Source of the DNA: Pseudomonas indica NBRC 103045 | Lineage (GTDB): Bacteria > Pseudomonadota > Gammaproteobacteria > Pseudomonadales > Pseudomonadaceae | Direction of reading: 5' to 3' | DNA length: 64,000 nt | Assembly (NCBI RefSeq): GCF_002091635.1 | Contig: NZ_BDAC01000022.1 | Location: 21,237-85,236 of the forward strand | Part shown: positions 48,042 through 58,540 of the stretch, piece by piece | Position numbering within the stretch: position 1 is the first letter of the stretch | How the letters are laid out: each line of letters starts with the position of its first letter | Made by a program: the position numbers and the translations under genes | The notes under the pieces: model-generated | What the model was told of the DNA's origin: nothing | The model's database searches: none | What the model saw: the letters and a program-made list of their open reading frames with translations, nothing else

Positions 48042-49955
48042 ATGTCCGCACGACGTACGCGTAAGGACGATGGCAGCAGCTGGACAGTGGCCGATAGCCG
48101 CAGTGTCTATGGCATCCGGCATTGGGGAGCCGGTTATTTCGCCATCAACGACGCGGGACGCGTGGAGGTTCGCCCGAACCGCCAGGCGGACCAGCCGATC
48201 GATCTCTATTCGATGCTCGACGAACTTCGCTCCAGCGGTCTGTCGCTGCCGCTGCTGGTGCGTTTCCCGGACATCCTGCAGGACCGCGTTCGCCAACTGA
48301 CCGGGGCGTTCGACGCCAACATCGCGCGCCTGGAATACCAGAGCCGCTACACCGCGCTGTACCCGATCAAGGTCAACCAGCAGGAGGCGGTGGTGGAAAA
48401 CATCATCGCCACCCAGAACGTTTCCATCGGCCTGGAGGCCGGCTCCAAGCCCGAGCTGCTGGCGGTGCTGGCACTGGCGCCGAAGGGCGGCACCATCGTC
48501 TGCAACGGCTACAAGGACCGTGAGTTCATCCGCCTGGCGCTGATGGGGCAGAAGCTCGGCCACAACGTCTTCATCGTCATCGAGAAGGAATCCGAGGTAC
48601 AGCTGGTGATCGAGGAGTCGGCCGATCTCAAGGTCGCGCCCCAGGTCGGCCTGCGCGTGCGCCTGTCCTCCCTGGCCTCCTCGAAGTGGGCCGATACCGG
48701 TGGCGAGAAATCCAAGTTCGGCCTGTCCGCCGCGCAACTGATCTCGGTGGTCGAGCGCTTCCGCGCCGCGGGCCTGGACCAGGGCATCCGCCTGTTGCAC
48801 TTCCACATGGGCTCGCAGATCGCCAACCTGGCCGACTACCAGCACGGCTTCAAGGAAGCCATCCGCTACTATGCCGAACTGCGTGCGCTCGGCCTGCCGG
48901 TGGATCACGTGGACGTCGGCGGCGGCCTGGGTGTCGACTACGACGGCACCCACTCGCGCAACGCCAGCTCGATCAACTACGACATGGACGACTATGCCGG
49001 TACCGTGGTCGGCATGCTCAAGGAATTCTGCGACGCCCAGGGCTTGCCGCACCCGCACATCTTCTCCGAGAGCGGCCGCTCGCTCACCGCGCACCATGCG
49101 GTGCTGGTGATGCAAGTCACCGACGTGGAGAAGCACAACGACGCCATCCCGGTGATCGAGGACAAGGAAAGCCTGGCGGAGCCGGTGCGTTGGCTGGCCG
49201 AGCTGCTCGGTCCGACCGACATCGAGATGGTCACCGAGACCTACTGGCGCGCGACCCACTATATGAGCGACGTCGCCACCCAGTACGCCGAAGGCAAGCT
49301 GAGCCTGTCCGACAAGGCCCTGGCCGAGCAGTGCTACTTCGCCCTCTGCCGCCGCCTGCACAACTCGCTGAAGGCCCGCCAGCGCTCGCACCGCCAGGTG
49401 CTGGACGAGCTCAACGACAAGCTCGCCGACAAGTACATCTGCAACTTCTCGGTGTTCCAGAGCCTGCCGGACACCTGGGCCATCGGCCAGGTGCTGCCGA
49501 TCCTGCCGCTGCACCGCCTGGACGAGGAACCGCTGCGCCGCGCCGTGCTGCAGGACCTCACCTGCGACTCCGACGGCAAGATCAAGCAGTACGTCGACGA
49601 GCAGAGCATCGAGACCAGCCTGCCGGTGCACGAGGTACGTGACGGCGAGGAATACCTGCTCGGCGTGTTCCTGGTCGGCGCCTACCAGGAAATCCTCGGC
49701 GACATGCACAACCTGTTCGGTGACACGGATTCGGTGAACATCTACCAGCGCGACGACGGCAGCGTCTATCACGCCGGCATCGAGACCCACGACACCATCG
49801 AGGACATGCTGCGCTATGTGCATCTGTCGCCGGAAGAGCTGATGACCTACTACCGCGACAAGGTGGCCGGCGCCCGCCTCAGCGCCCGTGAGCGTACCCA
49901 GTACCTGGATGCGCTGCGCCTGGGCCTGACCCGTTCGTCCTACCTGTCGTCGTGA
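48042..49955 (+). CDS. speA: Biosynthetic arginine decarboxylase SpeA
   Basis: 637 residues, alanine racemase-fold PLP enzyme: YPIKVNQQ with the PLP Lys 110, [37 protein letters not shown], and an arginine/agmatine C-terminal helical domain ([20 protein letters not shown]). It converts arginine to agmatine for putrescine synthesis. AGGGGG precedes the ATG at 48042. The end is marked by a strong hairpin. It supplies putrescine that Hss (3488-4906) can use. Confidence 0.96.
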   Translation: MSARRTRKDDGSSWTVADSRSVYGIRHWGAGYFAINDAGRVEVRPNRQADQPIDLYSMLDELRSSGLSLPLLVRFPDILQDRVRQLTGAFDANIARLEYQSRYTALYPIKVNQQEAVVENIIATQNVSIGLEAGSKPELLAVLALAPKGGTIVCNGYKDREFIRLALMGQKLGHNVFIVIEKESEVQLVIEESADLKVAPQVGLRVRLSSLASSKWADTGGEKSKFGLSAAQLISVVERFRAAGLDQGIRLLHFHMGSQIANLADYQHGFKEAIRYYAELRALGLPVDHVDVGGGLGVDYDGTHSRNASSINYDMDDYAGTVVGMLKEFCDAQGLPHPHIFSESGRSLTAHHAVLVMQVTDVEKHNDAIPVIEDKESLAEPVRWLAELLGPTDIEMVTETYWRATHYMSDVATQYAEGKLSLSDKALAEQCYFALCRRLHNSLKARQRSHRQVLDELNDKLADKYICNFSVFQSLPDTWAIGQVLPILPLHRLDEEPLRRAVLQDLTCDSDGKIKQYVDEQSIETSLPVHEVRDGEEYLLGVFLVGAYQEILGDMHNLFGDTDSVNIYQRDDGSVYHAGIETHDTIEDMLRYVHLSPEELMTYYRDKVAGARLSARERTQYLDALRLGLTRSSYLSS

Positions 49956-49957
49956 GT

Positions 49958-49996
49958 CCCCCCTCGCCGGGTGAACTTATTCGCCCGGCGAGGGGG
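49958..49996 (+). terminator. Probable terminator of speA
   Basis: Stem CCCCCTCGCCGGG (to 49971) pairs perfectly with CCCGGCGAGGGGG (49984-49996) around a 12-base loop, 3 bases after the speA stop codon. CTGGCTTTTG follows, a modest T tract. It abuts a REPIN. Confidence 0.75.
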
Positions 49997-50005
49997 CTGG
50001 CTTTT

Positions 50006-50111
50006 GTAGGAGCGAGCTCTGCTCGCGAACGGGGTTACGCAAAAGCTTCGCCAGCAGAGCTGGCTCCTACGAAAAACGGGGCCGCCGTGGGGCGAATTCA
50101 TTCGCCCCTAC
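50006..50111. repeat. REPIN and REP cluster
   Basis: GTAGGAGCGAGCTCTGCTCG starts at 50006 and its inverted partner CAGCAGAGCTGGCTCCTAC at 50052, followed by GGCGAATTCATTCGCCCCTA at 50091. This is the same three-part order as at 12376-12476. It lies between the convergent speA and DUF2214-like genes. Confidence 0.85.
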
Positions 50112-50137
50112 GAGAAGCTCGGGCGCCTCGGCGGTCC

Positions 50138-50593
50138 TCAGCTACCCATCCCGAATCCCCGCGCCATGAACACCGCCATCAGCGGCATCATCAGCAGCAG
50201 CAGAAGCTCCAGGCGGATGAACATGATGACCAGCCGCCCCTTCGAAGCGCTGATCTCCGGAACCTGACCGGCTTTCAGGGCATTGCGCCAGTTGAGGATG
50301 GTGAAGGTCGGCAGGATCGACAGCAGCACGATCAGGATGAACAGGCTGACCTTGGCATGGAAGAAGCCGTTCTTCAGGTAGAACTCCAGGCCCTTCCCCT
50401 GCCAGAAGATGCGCAGCAGGCCGGTCGCCAGGACCACGCCGGCGGTGATACCGAGGGCAATGTCGGTGATGTACAGGCTGCGGGCGCGGGGCAGGTCCAT
50501 GGGCAGCTTGAACTGCACGTGTTCCATGGTCAGCAGGGCGAACAGGACGAAGATCGACAGGTAATGCAGGTAGGCGGCGATGGCGTTGGCCAT
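50138..50593 (-). CDS. DUF2214-family membrane protein
   Basis: 151 residues with four transmembrane helices (AAYLHYLSIFVLFALLTMEH, ITDIALGITAGVVLATGLLR, HAKVSLFILIVLLSILPTF, LELLLLLMMPLMAVFMA). Charged residues and a His within the helices (HYL, EHVQFK) are typical of the family. Function unknown. The ATG at 50593 follows AAGGAATG. It converges with speA across a REP cluster. Confidence 0.8.
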   Translation of the reverse strand: MANAIAAYLHYLSIFVLFALLTMEHVQFKLPMDLPRARSLYITDIALGITAGVVLATGLLRIFWQGKGLEFYLKNGFFHAKVSLFILIVLLSILPTFTILNWRNALKAGQVPEISASKGRLVIMFIRLELLLLLMMPLMAVFMARGFGMGS

Positions 50594-50718
50594 GGGGCAT
50601 TCCTTTTGCGTGGGTCGGTATTCGAAAGTCGGGAGGCCGATCACGGCCGGGCGTCAGCACGGTACAGCGCTTGGCCGGCGCATGCCAGTACCGCGACGTG
50701 GGTACCGGGATTCGCTAG

Positions 50719-52056
50719 TCAGGGCGAGGCGAACCAGGCATCGCGCCGATTCAGGCGCCAAGCCAGCAGGCCGAGGCAGATTCCGCGCAGCAGCATGAAG
50801 GTCAGGAAGGCCAGCCACAGGCCATGGTTGCCCAGTCCGCCCAGGGCCCAGCCCAACGGCACCGCCAGGGTCACGGCGACCAGCATCGCGTCGCGCATCT
50901 CGCGGGCACGGGTGGCGCCGATGAACAGGCCATCGAGCAGGTAGCTCCACACCGCCACCAGCGGCAGCAGGGCCAGGTACGGCAGATAGACGAAGGCCAC
51001 CGCGCGCACCTCGGCGATGTCGGTCTGCAGGCGGACGAAACCCTGCCCGGCGAGCAGGAAGAACAGGGCGAACGCGATGCTGGCCAGCAGCGACCAGCCA
51101 CCCGCGACCACCAGCGAGCGGCGTAGCGCCGTACGGTCGCGCGCGCCGATGGCATGTCCGCAGAGCGCTTCCACCGCATGGGCCAGACCATCCAAGGCGT
51201 GGGCGGTCAGCAGCAGCCCGTTGAGCAGCAGGGCATTGGCGGCGACCGTCGCTTCCCCCAGACGTGTGCCTTGCAGGGTGACGAGGAAGAACACCAGCTC
51301 CAGCGCCAGGGTGCGGATGAAGATGTCGCGGTTCACCGCCAGCAACGGTCGCCAACTGGCGAGGCGGCCCAGGCTGTGCCAGTCCGGACGGCCCGGATGC
51401 TCGCGCAGGGCATGGCGGGTCAGCGCCAGGCCGAGCAGGGCGCCGCACCACTCGGCGATTACCGAGGCGCGGGCCGCGCCGGCCACGCCCCAGTCGAGGC
51501 CGAGCACGAACCAGAGGTCCAGCGTGACGTTGAGCAGGTTGGTGGTCAGCAGGATCGCCAGCGGCGCGCGGGCGTTCTGCGTACCGAGGAACCAGCCGAT
51601 CAGCGCGTAGCTGGCCAGCGCCGCCGGCAGGCCGAGCAGGCGGGTATGGAAATAGTCGCGGGTCAGTTCGTCGAGCGCCGCCGAAGGGCGCATCAGGTCG
51701 AGGGCGAAACCGGTGAAGGGGATCGCCAGCGACCCGAGCAGCAGGGCGAAGCCCAGGGCCAGCAGCAACCCTTGCAGCAATACCTGGCGCAGTGCTCCGC
51801 CGTCCTCGCGACCGCTGGCCTGGGCGGCGAATCCGGTGGTGCCCATGCGCAGGAAACCCATCAGCCAGACCAGCAGGGTATACAGGCTGCCACCCACCGC
51901 CACCGCGCCCAGTTGATGCGCATGGGGCAGGTGGCCGATGACCGTGCTGTCGACCAGCGCGACCAACGGTACGGACAGATTGGACAGGATCATGGGGGCG
52001 GCCAGCGCCCAGACCTTGCGATGGGTCGGGGCGTGCCGCCAGGCGTCGTACAGCAT
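50719..52056 (-). CDS. MATE-family efflux transporter (DinF-like)
   Basis: 445 residues and twelve predicted transmembrane helices. MATE/DinF motifs are WALAAPMILSNLSVPLVALV, DSTVIGHLP, GFLRMGTTGFAAQA and DGLAHAVEALCGHAIGARDR. It probably exports cationic drugs or metabolites with Na+ or H+ as the driving ion. It stands alone, divergent from the macroglobulin gene over about 195 bases. Confidence 0.9.
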   Translation of the reverse strand: MLYDAWRHAPTHRKVWALAAPMILSNLSVPLVALVDSTVIGHLPHAHQLGAVAVGGSLYTLLVWLMGFLRMGTTGFAAQASGREDGGALRQVLLQGLLLALGFALLLGSLAIPFTGFALDLMRPSAALDELTRDYFHTRLLGLPAALASYALIGWFLGTQNARAPLAILLTTNLLNVTLDLWFVLGLDWGVAGAARASVIAEWCGALLGLALTRHALREHPGRPDWHSLGRLASWRPLLAVNRDIFIRTLALELVFFLVTLQGTRLGEATVAANALLLNGLLLTAHALDGLAHAVEALCGHAIGARDRTALRRSLVVAGGWSLLASIAFALFFLLAGQGFVRLQTDIAEVRAVAFVYLPYLALLPLVAVWSYLLDGLFIGATRAREMRDAMLVAVTLAVPLGWALGGLGNHGLWLAFLTFMLLRGICLGLLAWRLNRRDAWFASP

Positions 52057-52250
52057 CGGGTTCCCGTTTGGATCGGTGTCAGGGGGGCGGGCGAGTGCGC
52101 AACATTACAGGAGCCGGCGTCGTGGCGGAAATGGGAACGCCGTCGCGTTCCGTGAGCGACCGCCCGCTTCCCGCAGCCGGCTGTCGCTGCTCTGCTGGCG
52201 CTCGGCTATAGTGTGGAACCTTTTTGCACAACCCCTTCCGGGAGCCTGCC

Positions 52251-55200
52251 ATGCCGAAGAAAGGATTGCTTCTGGCCCTCGCCCTGAGCCTGCTCAGCGG
52301 CTGCGATTCCTCCACCCCCGAACCTTCGTCCTCCGCACCGCCCGCCGCCGTCGTCGAACAGGCCAAGCCCAAGCCGGCCCAGGATCTCGCCGCTCTCGGC
52401 AAGCGCTATGCCGGTCGCGAGCTGAGCGTGGTGGATGTGTCCGAGGTCCAGTTGGACGGCGCCAGCGCCCTGTCCGTGACCTTCTCGGTGCCGCTGGACC
52501 CGGAGCAGAAGTTCGCCGACAAACTGCATCTGGTCGACAGCAAGGCCGGCAAGGTGGACGGCGCCTGGGAGCTTTCCGACAACCTCATGGAATTGCGCCT
52601 GCGCCATTTGGAGCCCCAGCGCAAGCTGGTGCTGACGGTGGATGCCGGGCTGCGCGCGGTGAACGGCGCCAAACTCGCCGCCGAGCACGTCAGCCGCCTG
52701 GAAACCCGCGACCTGCAAGCGACCGTCGGCTTCGCCAGCCGTGGCTCGCTGCTGCCGACACGTCTGGCCGAAGGGCTGCCGGTGATCGCCCTGAACGTGG
52801 ACAAGGTCAACGTCGAATTCTTCCGTATCAAGGACGAGGCGCTGCCGAAGTTCCTCAGCCGTTGGGGACGTAGCAGCAACCTGGACAACTGGGAATCGCG
52901 CGAGCTGCTGCCGATGGCCGAACTGGTCTATGGCGGGCGTTTCGACCTGAACCCGGCGCGCAACACCCGCGAGACCCTGCTCCTGCCCATCGCCGGGCTG
53001 GAGCCGTTCAAGCAGCCGGGTGTTTATCTGGCGGTGATGCGCGAGGCCGGCACCTATAACTATTCGCAGCCGGCGACCCTGTTCAGCCTCAGCGACATCG
53101 GCCTGTCCGCCCACCGCTACCGCGATCGCCTGGATGTCTTCACCCAGGCGCTGGACGGCGGCAAGGCGTTGGACAAGGTGAGCCTGGAACTGCTCGACGG
53201 AGATGGCCGCGTCCTGGCCAGTGGCGAGACGGACGACAAGGGCCACGCGCAACTGCCGCTGGCGGAAAAGGCCGACGTGCTGCTGGCCCGCCAGGGCGGC
53301 CAGACCAGCCTGCTGCGCCTCGCCGGCGCGGCACTCGACCTGGCCGAGTTCCAGATCGACGGACCGCAGGCGCACCCGCTGCAATTCTTCATCTTCGGCC
53401 CGCGCGATCTCTATCGGCCGGGCGAGACCGTGCTGCTCAACGCTCTGCTGCGCGATGCCGACGGTCGCGCGGCGAAAGCCCAGCCGGTGACGGTCGAAGT
53501 GCGCCGGCCGGACGAACAAGTCAGCCGCCGCTTCGTCTGGGAGGCGGACGAAAACGGCCTGTACCAGTACCAACTGCAACTGGCTGCGGAAGCGCCGACC
53601 GGGCGCTGGCAACTGGTCTACGACCTCGGCGACGGCAAGCCGCAGCTCTACGAATTCCTCGTCGAGGATTTCCTGCCGGAGCGCCTCGCCCTGGAGCTGA
53701 AAGGCAGCGACACGCCGCTCCAGCCGGGCGTGGACGCGCAGTTCGCGGTCAACGGCCGTTATCTCTACGGCGCTCCCGCGGTCGGCAACCGCCTGACCGG
53801 GCAGGTCTATGTCCGTCCGCTGCGCGACGCCGTCGCGGCCTTGCCCGGCTACCAGTTCGGCTCGGTCACCGAAGAGGAACTGACCCAGGACCTGGAGCTG
53901 GACGAAACCACGCTGGACGCCGAAGGCAACGCCACGCTCTCCGTGGAATCCCGCTGGGCCGACGCCAAGTCGCCGCTCAAGCTGATCCTCCAGGCCAGTC
54001 TGCAGGAATCCGGTGGCCGTCCCATCACCCGTCGGTTGGTTCAACCCGTTTGGCCGGCCGAGCGCTTGCCGGGCGTGCGCGGGTTGTTCGACGGGGAAGA
54101 GGTGGACGCCGACAGCCTCGCCGAATTCGAAGTGCTGGTGGCCGATCCAGAGGGCAACAAGCTCGCCGCGAATGGCCTGAAAGTGCGCCTGATCCGCGAA
54201 CGGCGCGACTACTACTGGAACTTCTCCGACAGTGACGGCTGGAGTTACCACTACAACGAGAAGTACCTGAATCTCAGCGAGGAAACCCTCGAGCTGGCCG
54301 CCGGCGCGACGGCCAAGGTTGCCTTCCCGGTGGAATGGGGCTCCTACCGCGTCGAGGTGGAAGACCCGCAGACCGGCCTGCTCAGCAGTCTGCGCTTCTG
54401 GGCCGGCTGGCGCTGGCAGGACAACGCCGAGGGCGGCGCGGTACGCCCGGACCAGGTCAAGCTGGCGCTGGATAAGCCCGCCTATGCCGATGGCGACACC
54501 GCCAAGGTCACCGTGACCCCGCCGGCGGCCGGCAGCGGCTACCTCTTGGTGGAATCCAGCGACGGACCGTTGTGGTGGCAGGCCATCGAGGTGCCGGCGG
54601 AAGGCAAGGCGTTCGACATCCCCATCGCCAAGGACTGGGCGCGCCACGACCTGTACGTCAGCGCCCTGGTGATCCGCCCGGGCGAGAAGGCGGCCAAGGC
54701 CACGCCCAAGCGCGCCGTCGGCCTGCTGCACCTGCCGCTGGACCGTGCCCCGCGCAAGCTGTCGCTGAGCCTGGAAGCCCCCGAGAAGATGCGGCCGAAG
54801 CAGGCGCTGACGGTCAAGGTGAAGGCACGCAACGCCGATGGCAGCGTGCCGAAGCAGGCCCATGTGCTGGTCGCTGCGGTGGACGTCGGCATTCTCAACA
54901 TCACCGAATACCCGACGCCCGACCCGTTCGCCGCGCTGTTCGGGCGCAAGGCCTACGGTGCCGACCAACTGGACGTCTACGGGCAACTGATCGAAGCCGG
55001 CCAGGGGCGCATCGCCAAACTCGCCTACGGTGGTGACGCCGCCCTGGCGGCCGGTGGCAAGCGGCCGGATACCAGCGTGCTGATCGTCGCCAGGCAGAGC
55101 CAGCCGCTGGCGCTGAATGCCGAAGGCGAGGGCGAAGTCAGCCTGGATATTCCCGATTTCAACGGCGAGCTGCGCCTGATGGCCCAGGTCTGGACCGACG

Positions 55201-57155
55201 AGCGCTACGGCATGGCCGAGGCCAAGACCGTGGTGGCCGCGCCGCTGGTGGCCGAGCTGTCGGCGCCGCGCTTCCTCGCCGGTGGCGACCAGACCACCCT
55301 GGCGCTGGACCTGACCAACCTGTCCGGCAAGGCGCAGCAGTTGGATGTGCAACTGAGCGCCGAGGGCCAATTGAGCCTGGACGGCGTCGCCGCCAGCCAG
55401 CGCCTCGATTTGGCCGAAGGCCAGCGCAGCACCCTGCGTATCCCGGTTCGAGCCCTGGGCGGGTTCGGCCAGGGCCGTGTGAAGGTCGCGGTCGATGGCC
55501 TCGACCTGCCGGGCGAGAGCCTGCCGCCGTTCACCCGCGAATGGACCCTGGGCGTGCGTCCGGCCTATCCGGCGCTGCTCAAGCAGTTCCGCGCGGTGCT
55601 CAAGGATGAAGCCTGGAGCCTGCCGGAAGGCACCCTGGCGCAATTCGAGCCGGCCGGCCGCGAGGCGCTGCTGAGCCTGTCCAGCCGTCCGCCGCTTAAC
55701 CTCGGCGAGCACATCCAGGCACTCAAGGCCTATCCCTACGGCTGCCTGGAGCAGACCACCAGCGGCCTGTACCCATCGCTCTATGCCGACGAGGCGACGC
55801 TCAAGCGCCTCGGCCTGGAAGGCGAGCCGGACGCCGAGCGGCGCAAGAAGATCGAGCTGGGCATCGAGCGCCTGCTCGGCATGCAGCGCTACAACGGCGG
55901 CTTCGGCCTCTGGGGACCGGACAGTGAGGAAGAATACTGGCTGACCGCCTATGTCACCGACTTCCTCCTGCGTGCCCGCGAGCAGGGTTTCGCCGTGCCG
56001 CCGGAGCCGTTGAAGAAGGCCAGCGAACGCCTGCTGCGCTACCTGCAAGAACGCAGCCTGATCGAGGTCGGCTACAGCGGCAATTCCGAGCACACCCGCT
56101 TCGCGGTACAGACCTATGCCGGCTACGTCCTGGCGCGCAGCCAACAGGCGCCGCTCGGTGCGTTGCGCACCCTGTACGAACGCCGCAGCGAGGCCCGCTC
56201 CGGCTTGCCGATGGTGCAACTGGCGGTGGCCCTGCAACGCATGGGCGACCAGCCGCGCGCCGACGAAGCGCTGTACGCCGGCCTGAACATGCACCGCAAC
56301 GAGCGGGACTGGTGGCTGGCCGACTACGGCAGCGAGCTGCGCGACGAAGCGCTGATCTACGCCCTGCTGGAAGAGCACGACCTGGCGAAAGGGCAGCGGG
56401 AAGAGCGGCTGTTCGCCCTGTCGGACGCGCTGGCCGGCCAGCGCTGGCTGTCCACCCAGGAGCGCAACGCGTTGTTCCTCGCCGGGCGCGGCCTGCTCGG
56501 CAAGCCCGAGGGCAACTGGCGCGCCGAGCTGGACGTCGCCGGCCAGACCCGCGAGATCAATCCGCAGCAACCGGGCCTCAAGCTGGACGGCGCGGCGCTC
56601 GCCGAGCCGCTGACCCTGCGCAACCTGGGCAGCGAGCCGCTCTACCAGCGCCTGAGCGTTTCCGGCTATCCGGTGGAGGCGCCTGCCGCGCACGGCAACA
56701 ACCTGCACATCTTCCGCGAATACCTCGGCCTGGACGGCAAGCCGCTGAACCTCAACGGCCTGGAGAGCGGCGAACTGGTGCTGGTGCACCTCGTCGTGGA
56801 AGCCAACGAGCGGGTGCCCGATGCCCTGGTGGTGGACCTGCTGCCGGCCGGCCTGGAACTGGAAAACCAGAACCTGGCGAACAGCTCGGCCAGCCTGGAA
56901 GACGCCGGCAGCCAGGTGAAGGAGTGGGCGAACAACATGCAGAACGCCCGCCTGCGGCACCAGGAGTTCCGCGACGATCGCTACGTCGCTGCTCTGGACC
57001 TGGATGGCTACGGCAGCACGCACCTGCTCTACCTGGCCCGCGCGGTGACGCCCGGCCGCTACCGCGTGCCGCCGCCCCAGGCGGAGTCCATGTACCGGCC
57101 GGAATGGCAGGCCCTGGGCGATGCGCCGTCGGTGCTGGTGGTCAAGCCACGCTGA
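52251..57155 (+). CDS. yfhM: Alpha-2-macroglobulin family lipoprotein with thioester (YfhM-like)
   Basis: 1634 residues. The lipobox LLSGC (Cys 18) anchors it in the envelope. Repeated MG domains fill roughly 50-950, with a bait-region segment. The thioester motif YGCLEQ is intact (Cys 1165, Gln 1168), followed by an alpha/alpha terpenoid cyclase-like thioester domain (MQRYNGGFGLWGPDSEEEYW) and a receptor-like end. Such proteins trap attacking proteases in the periplasm and are usually encoded beside PBP1C, as here. The ATG at 52251 fits the signal peptide; 52224 does not. Confidence 0.93.
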   Translation: MPKKGLLLALALSLLSGCDSSTPEPSSSAPPAAVVEQAKPKPAQDLAALGKRYAGRELSVVDVSEVQLDGASALSVTFSVPLDPEQKFADKLHLVDSKAGKVDGAWELSDNLMELRLRHLEPQRKLVLTVDAGLRAVNGAKLAAEHVSRLETRDLQATVGFASRGSLLPTRLAEGLPVIALNVDKVNVEFFRIKDEALPKFLSRWGRSSNLDNWESRELLPMAELVYGGRFDLNPARNTRETLLLPIAGLEPFKQPGVYLAVMREAGTYNYSQPATLFSLSDIGLSAHRYRDRLDVFTQALDGGKALDKVSLELLDGDGRVLASGETDDKGHAQLPLAEKADVLLARQGGQTSLLRLAGAALDLAEFQIDGPQAHPLQFFIFGPRDLYRPGETVLLNALLRDADGRAAKAQPVTVEVRRPDEQVSRRFVWEADENGLYQYQLQLAAEAPTGRWQLVYDLGDGKPQLYEFLVEDFLPERLALELKGSDTPLQPGVDAQFAVNGRYLYGAPAVGNRLTGQVYVRPLRDAVAALPGYQFGSVTEEELTQDLELDETTLDAEGNATLSVESRWADAKSPLKLILQASLQESGGRPITRRLVQPVWPAERLPGVRGLFDGEEVDADSLAEFEVLVADPEGNKLAANGLKVRLIRERRDYYWNFSDSDGWSYHYNEKYLNLSEETLELAAGATAKVAFPVEWGSYRVEVEDPQTGLLSSLRFWAGWRWQDNAEGGAVRPDQVKLALDKPAYADGDTAKVTVTPPAAGSGYLLVESSDGPLWWQAIEVPAEGKAFDIPIAKDWARHDLYVSALVIRPGEKAAKATPKRAVGLLHLPLDRAPRKLSLSLEAPEKMRPKQALTVKVKARNADGSVPKQAHVLVAAVDVGILNITEYPTPDPFAALFGRKAYGADQLDVYGQLIEAGQGRIAKLAYGGDAALAAGGKRPDTSVLIVARQSQPLALNAEGEGEVSLDIPDFNGELRLMAQVWTDERYGMAEAKTVVAAPLVAELSAPRFLAGGDQTTLALDLTNLSGKAQQLDVQLSAEGQLSLDGVAASQRLDLAEGQRSTLRIPVRALGGFGQGRVKVAVDGLDLPGESLPPFTREWTLGVRPAYPALLKQFRAVLKDEAWSLPEGTLAQFEPAGREALLSLSSRPPLNLGEHIQALKAYPYGCLEQTTSGLYPSLYADEATLKRLGLEGEPDAERRKKIELGIERLLGMQRYNGGFGLWGPDSEEEYWLTAYVTDFLLRAREQGFAVPPEPLKKASERLLRYLQERSLIEVGYSGNSEHTRFAVQTYAGYVLARSQQAPLGALRTLYERRSEARSGLPMVQLAVALQRMGDQPRADEALYAGLNMHRNERDWWLADYGSELRDEALIYALLEEHDLAKGQREERLFALSDALAGQRWLSTQERNALFLAGRGLLGKPEGNWRAELDVAGQTREINPQQPGLKLDGAALAEPLTLRNLGSEPLYQRLSVSGYPVEAPAAHGNNLHIFREYLGLDGKPLNLNGLESGELVLVHLVVEANERVPDALVVDLLPAGLELENQNLANSSASLEDAGSQVKEWANNMQNARLRHQEFRDDRYVAALDLDGYGSTHLLYLARAVTPGRYRVPPPQAESMYRPEWQALGDAPSVLVVKPR

Positions 57156-57172
57156 GAAGGGAAGGGGCTCAT

Positions 57173-57216
57173 GTAGCCCGAAGCGAAGCGCAATCCGGGA
57201 GGTAGCCGGATTGCGC
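57173..57216. repeat. Intergenic repeat with 11-bp hairpin
   Basis: GTAGCCCGAAGCGAAGCGCA (from 57173) is a common Pseudomonas intergenic repeat type. Inside it GCGCAATCCGG (57188-57198) pairs perfectly with CCGGATTGCGC (57206-57216). It lies between the convergent macroglobulin and small membrane protein genes and could end either transcript. Confidence 0.65.
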
Positions 57217-57218
57217 GG

Positions 57219-57512
57219 TCAGCTGACCACCAGGCTCAGGACCCAGAGGGCGAGCAGCAGCCAGATCAGGCCGAACATGATGGACTTGCGCATGAAGGCG
57301 CGGAACGCGGCGAAGAGCAGCAGCAAGCCGATGATCAGGACGATGATGCCGAGCAGCGACGGGCTCATGCCCAGCGCCTTGGAAAGGCCGTTGATGAAGC
57401 TGCTGCCCGCATCGGCGAGCAGCGAGAAGAAGCCGCGCAGCCCCTCGACGATGAAGCGGATGAACGACCCCAGCACCTGGCCGAGCCATTCGAAAAAGCC
57501 TTCTACCTGCAT
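57219..57512 (-). CDS. Small membrane protein of unknown function
   Basis: 97 residues (99 if started two codons upstream). Amphipathic N-terminal half (FFEWLGQVLGSFIRFIVEGL), then two transmembrane helices (LLGIIVLIIGLLLLFAAFRA and FGLIWLLLALWVLSLVV). AGAAGGA ends one base before the first ATG (57518) but 7 bases before the second (57512), which decides for the second. I do not recognise a family. It lies between the macroglobulin and PBP1C genes on the opposite strand. Confidence 0.65.
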   Translation of the reverse strand: MQVEGFFEWLGQVLGSFIRFIVEGLRGFFSLLADAGSSFINGLSKALGMSPSLLGIIVLIIGLLLLFAAFRAFMRKSIMFGLIWLLLALWVLSLVVS

Positions 57513-57707
57513 CTGCATATCCTTCTGGACCTGACGGCACCCGTGGGTTTCACGGCGCGGCTACTGTACCGCAAGCGGAGCGCGTGGCGGTGTGCGGTGC
57601 GGATGATGCTTGGAGAGCGGAGAAGGGGCGTGGGTTCAAAAGCGAACCGGGGAGAGCGAAGCGGCAAGGGTACCGCCCGGACGAATCCGGGCGGCACGAC
57701 AGCGGGA

Positions 57708-58361
57708 TCAGCAGCCGGCACCGGCGTAGTAGAGGTCCACGTCCTGGCGAATCGCCGGTTCGTCGTAGGGGCCGCCTTTCGCCCCGTAGCCGCCCTGCTC
57801 GCCAGCGAGCTTGGCGTGTTTCTCGGCGATCTTGGAGATGATGCAGCCGCGCTTCTTGCCGGAGGCGGATTTGTACAGCGGCACGCTGTTGATATAGGCG
57901 TTGGCGACCGCCGGCGGGGCGGGGTATTCCACCGTCAGCATGAGGAATTCGACGGTCTCGGTATCGACCCCGGTATCGTTGCCGTGCTTCACGGTCACCA
58001 GCAGGGTGTAGCTGCCGGGTGCCGCTACGCTCCAGTTGAAGCCATAGGGCGCCGGGCAAAGCTGTGTCGAATTGTTGATCGGGTCGCTGGACGAGGTGTG
58101 GATGGTGGTCGCCGGGTCGTCGCCGCGTTGTGCATTCACTGTGATCGATTTGATGCCGTTGGTGATGCAGTTGTTGTTGCTCGTGTTGAACACCGAGAGG
58201 CTCAAGGTGACGTTCACGTTGGCCGGGAAACCGGCGACATAGTGGATGCCGCTGGGCTCGGTGATCTCCACGGTTGGGGTGAAGGCGAACGCGCAGGGGA
58301 TGGAAAGCGCCGATAGGAACGCGGCGCCGAGCAGGTTCCGGCGAAAGCGGTACATGTCCAT
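57708..58361 (-). CDS. Secreted protein of unknown function with Ig-like domain
   Basis: 217 residues. Signal peptide (RRNLLGAAFLSALSIPCAFA), then a beta-rich Ig-like segment (TPTVEITEPSGIHYVAGFPA, VNVTLSLSVFNTSNN, GSYTLLVTVKHGNDTG) and a C-terminal region with a conserved-looking YKSASGKKRGCIISKIAEKH, ending YYAGAGC. There are four Cys in the mature part, enough for two disulfides. Family not recognised. Starts at 58361 or 58355 both give the signal peptide. It is divergent from pbpC across 179 bases. Confidence 0.65.
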   Translation of the reverse strand: MDMYRFRRNLLGAAFLSALSIPCAFAFTPTVEITEPSGIHYVAGFPANVNVTLSLSVFNTSNNNCITNGIKSITVNAQRGDDPATTIHTSSSDPINNSTQLCPAPYGFNWSVAAPGSYTLLVTVKHGNDTGVDTETVEFLMLTVEYPAPPAVANAYINSVPLYKSASGKKRGCIISKIAEKHAKLAGEQGGYGAKGGPYDEPAIRQDVDLYYAGAGC

Positions 58362-58540
58362 GTGTGTCTCCAGAAGGGACGGTTCGAGCCGAAAATGAAA
58401 TGGGCGCGCCACTGACCGTGGATCGGCTGATTCCAGTGATGTCAGTTTGATATCTGTTTAGGGTGTGCAACAGGGGCTGTAAAGGTGGCGAAACCGCTGT
58501 TGGCGATAAATCGACAAAATTCCGACGAATGGATGAATAA

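Noticed and set aside
52206..57023. 1605-codon open frame on the minus strand opposite the macroglobulin gene
   Set aside because: It is exactly antisense to a gene with clear domains; its translation is rich in Gln, Arg, Val and Leu with no motif, as expected for a mirror frame in GC-rich DNA.
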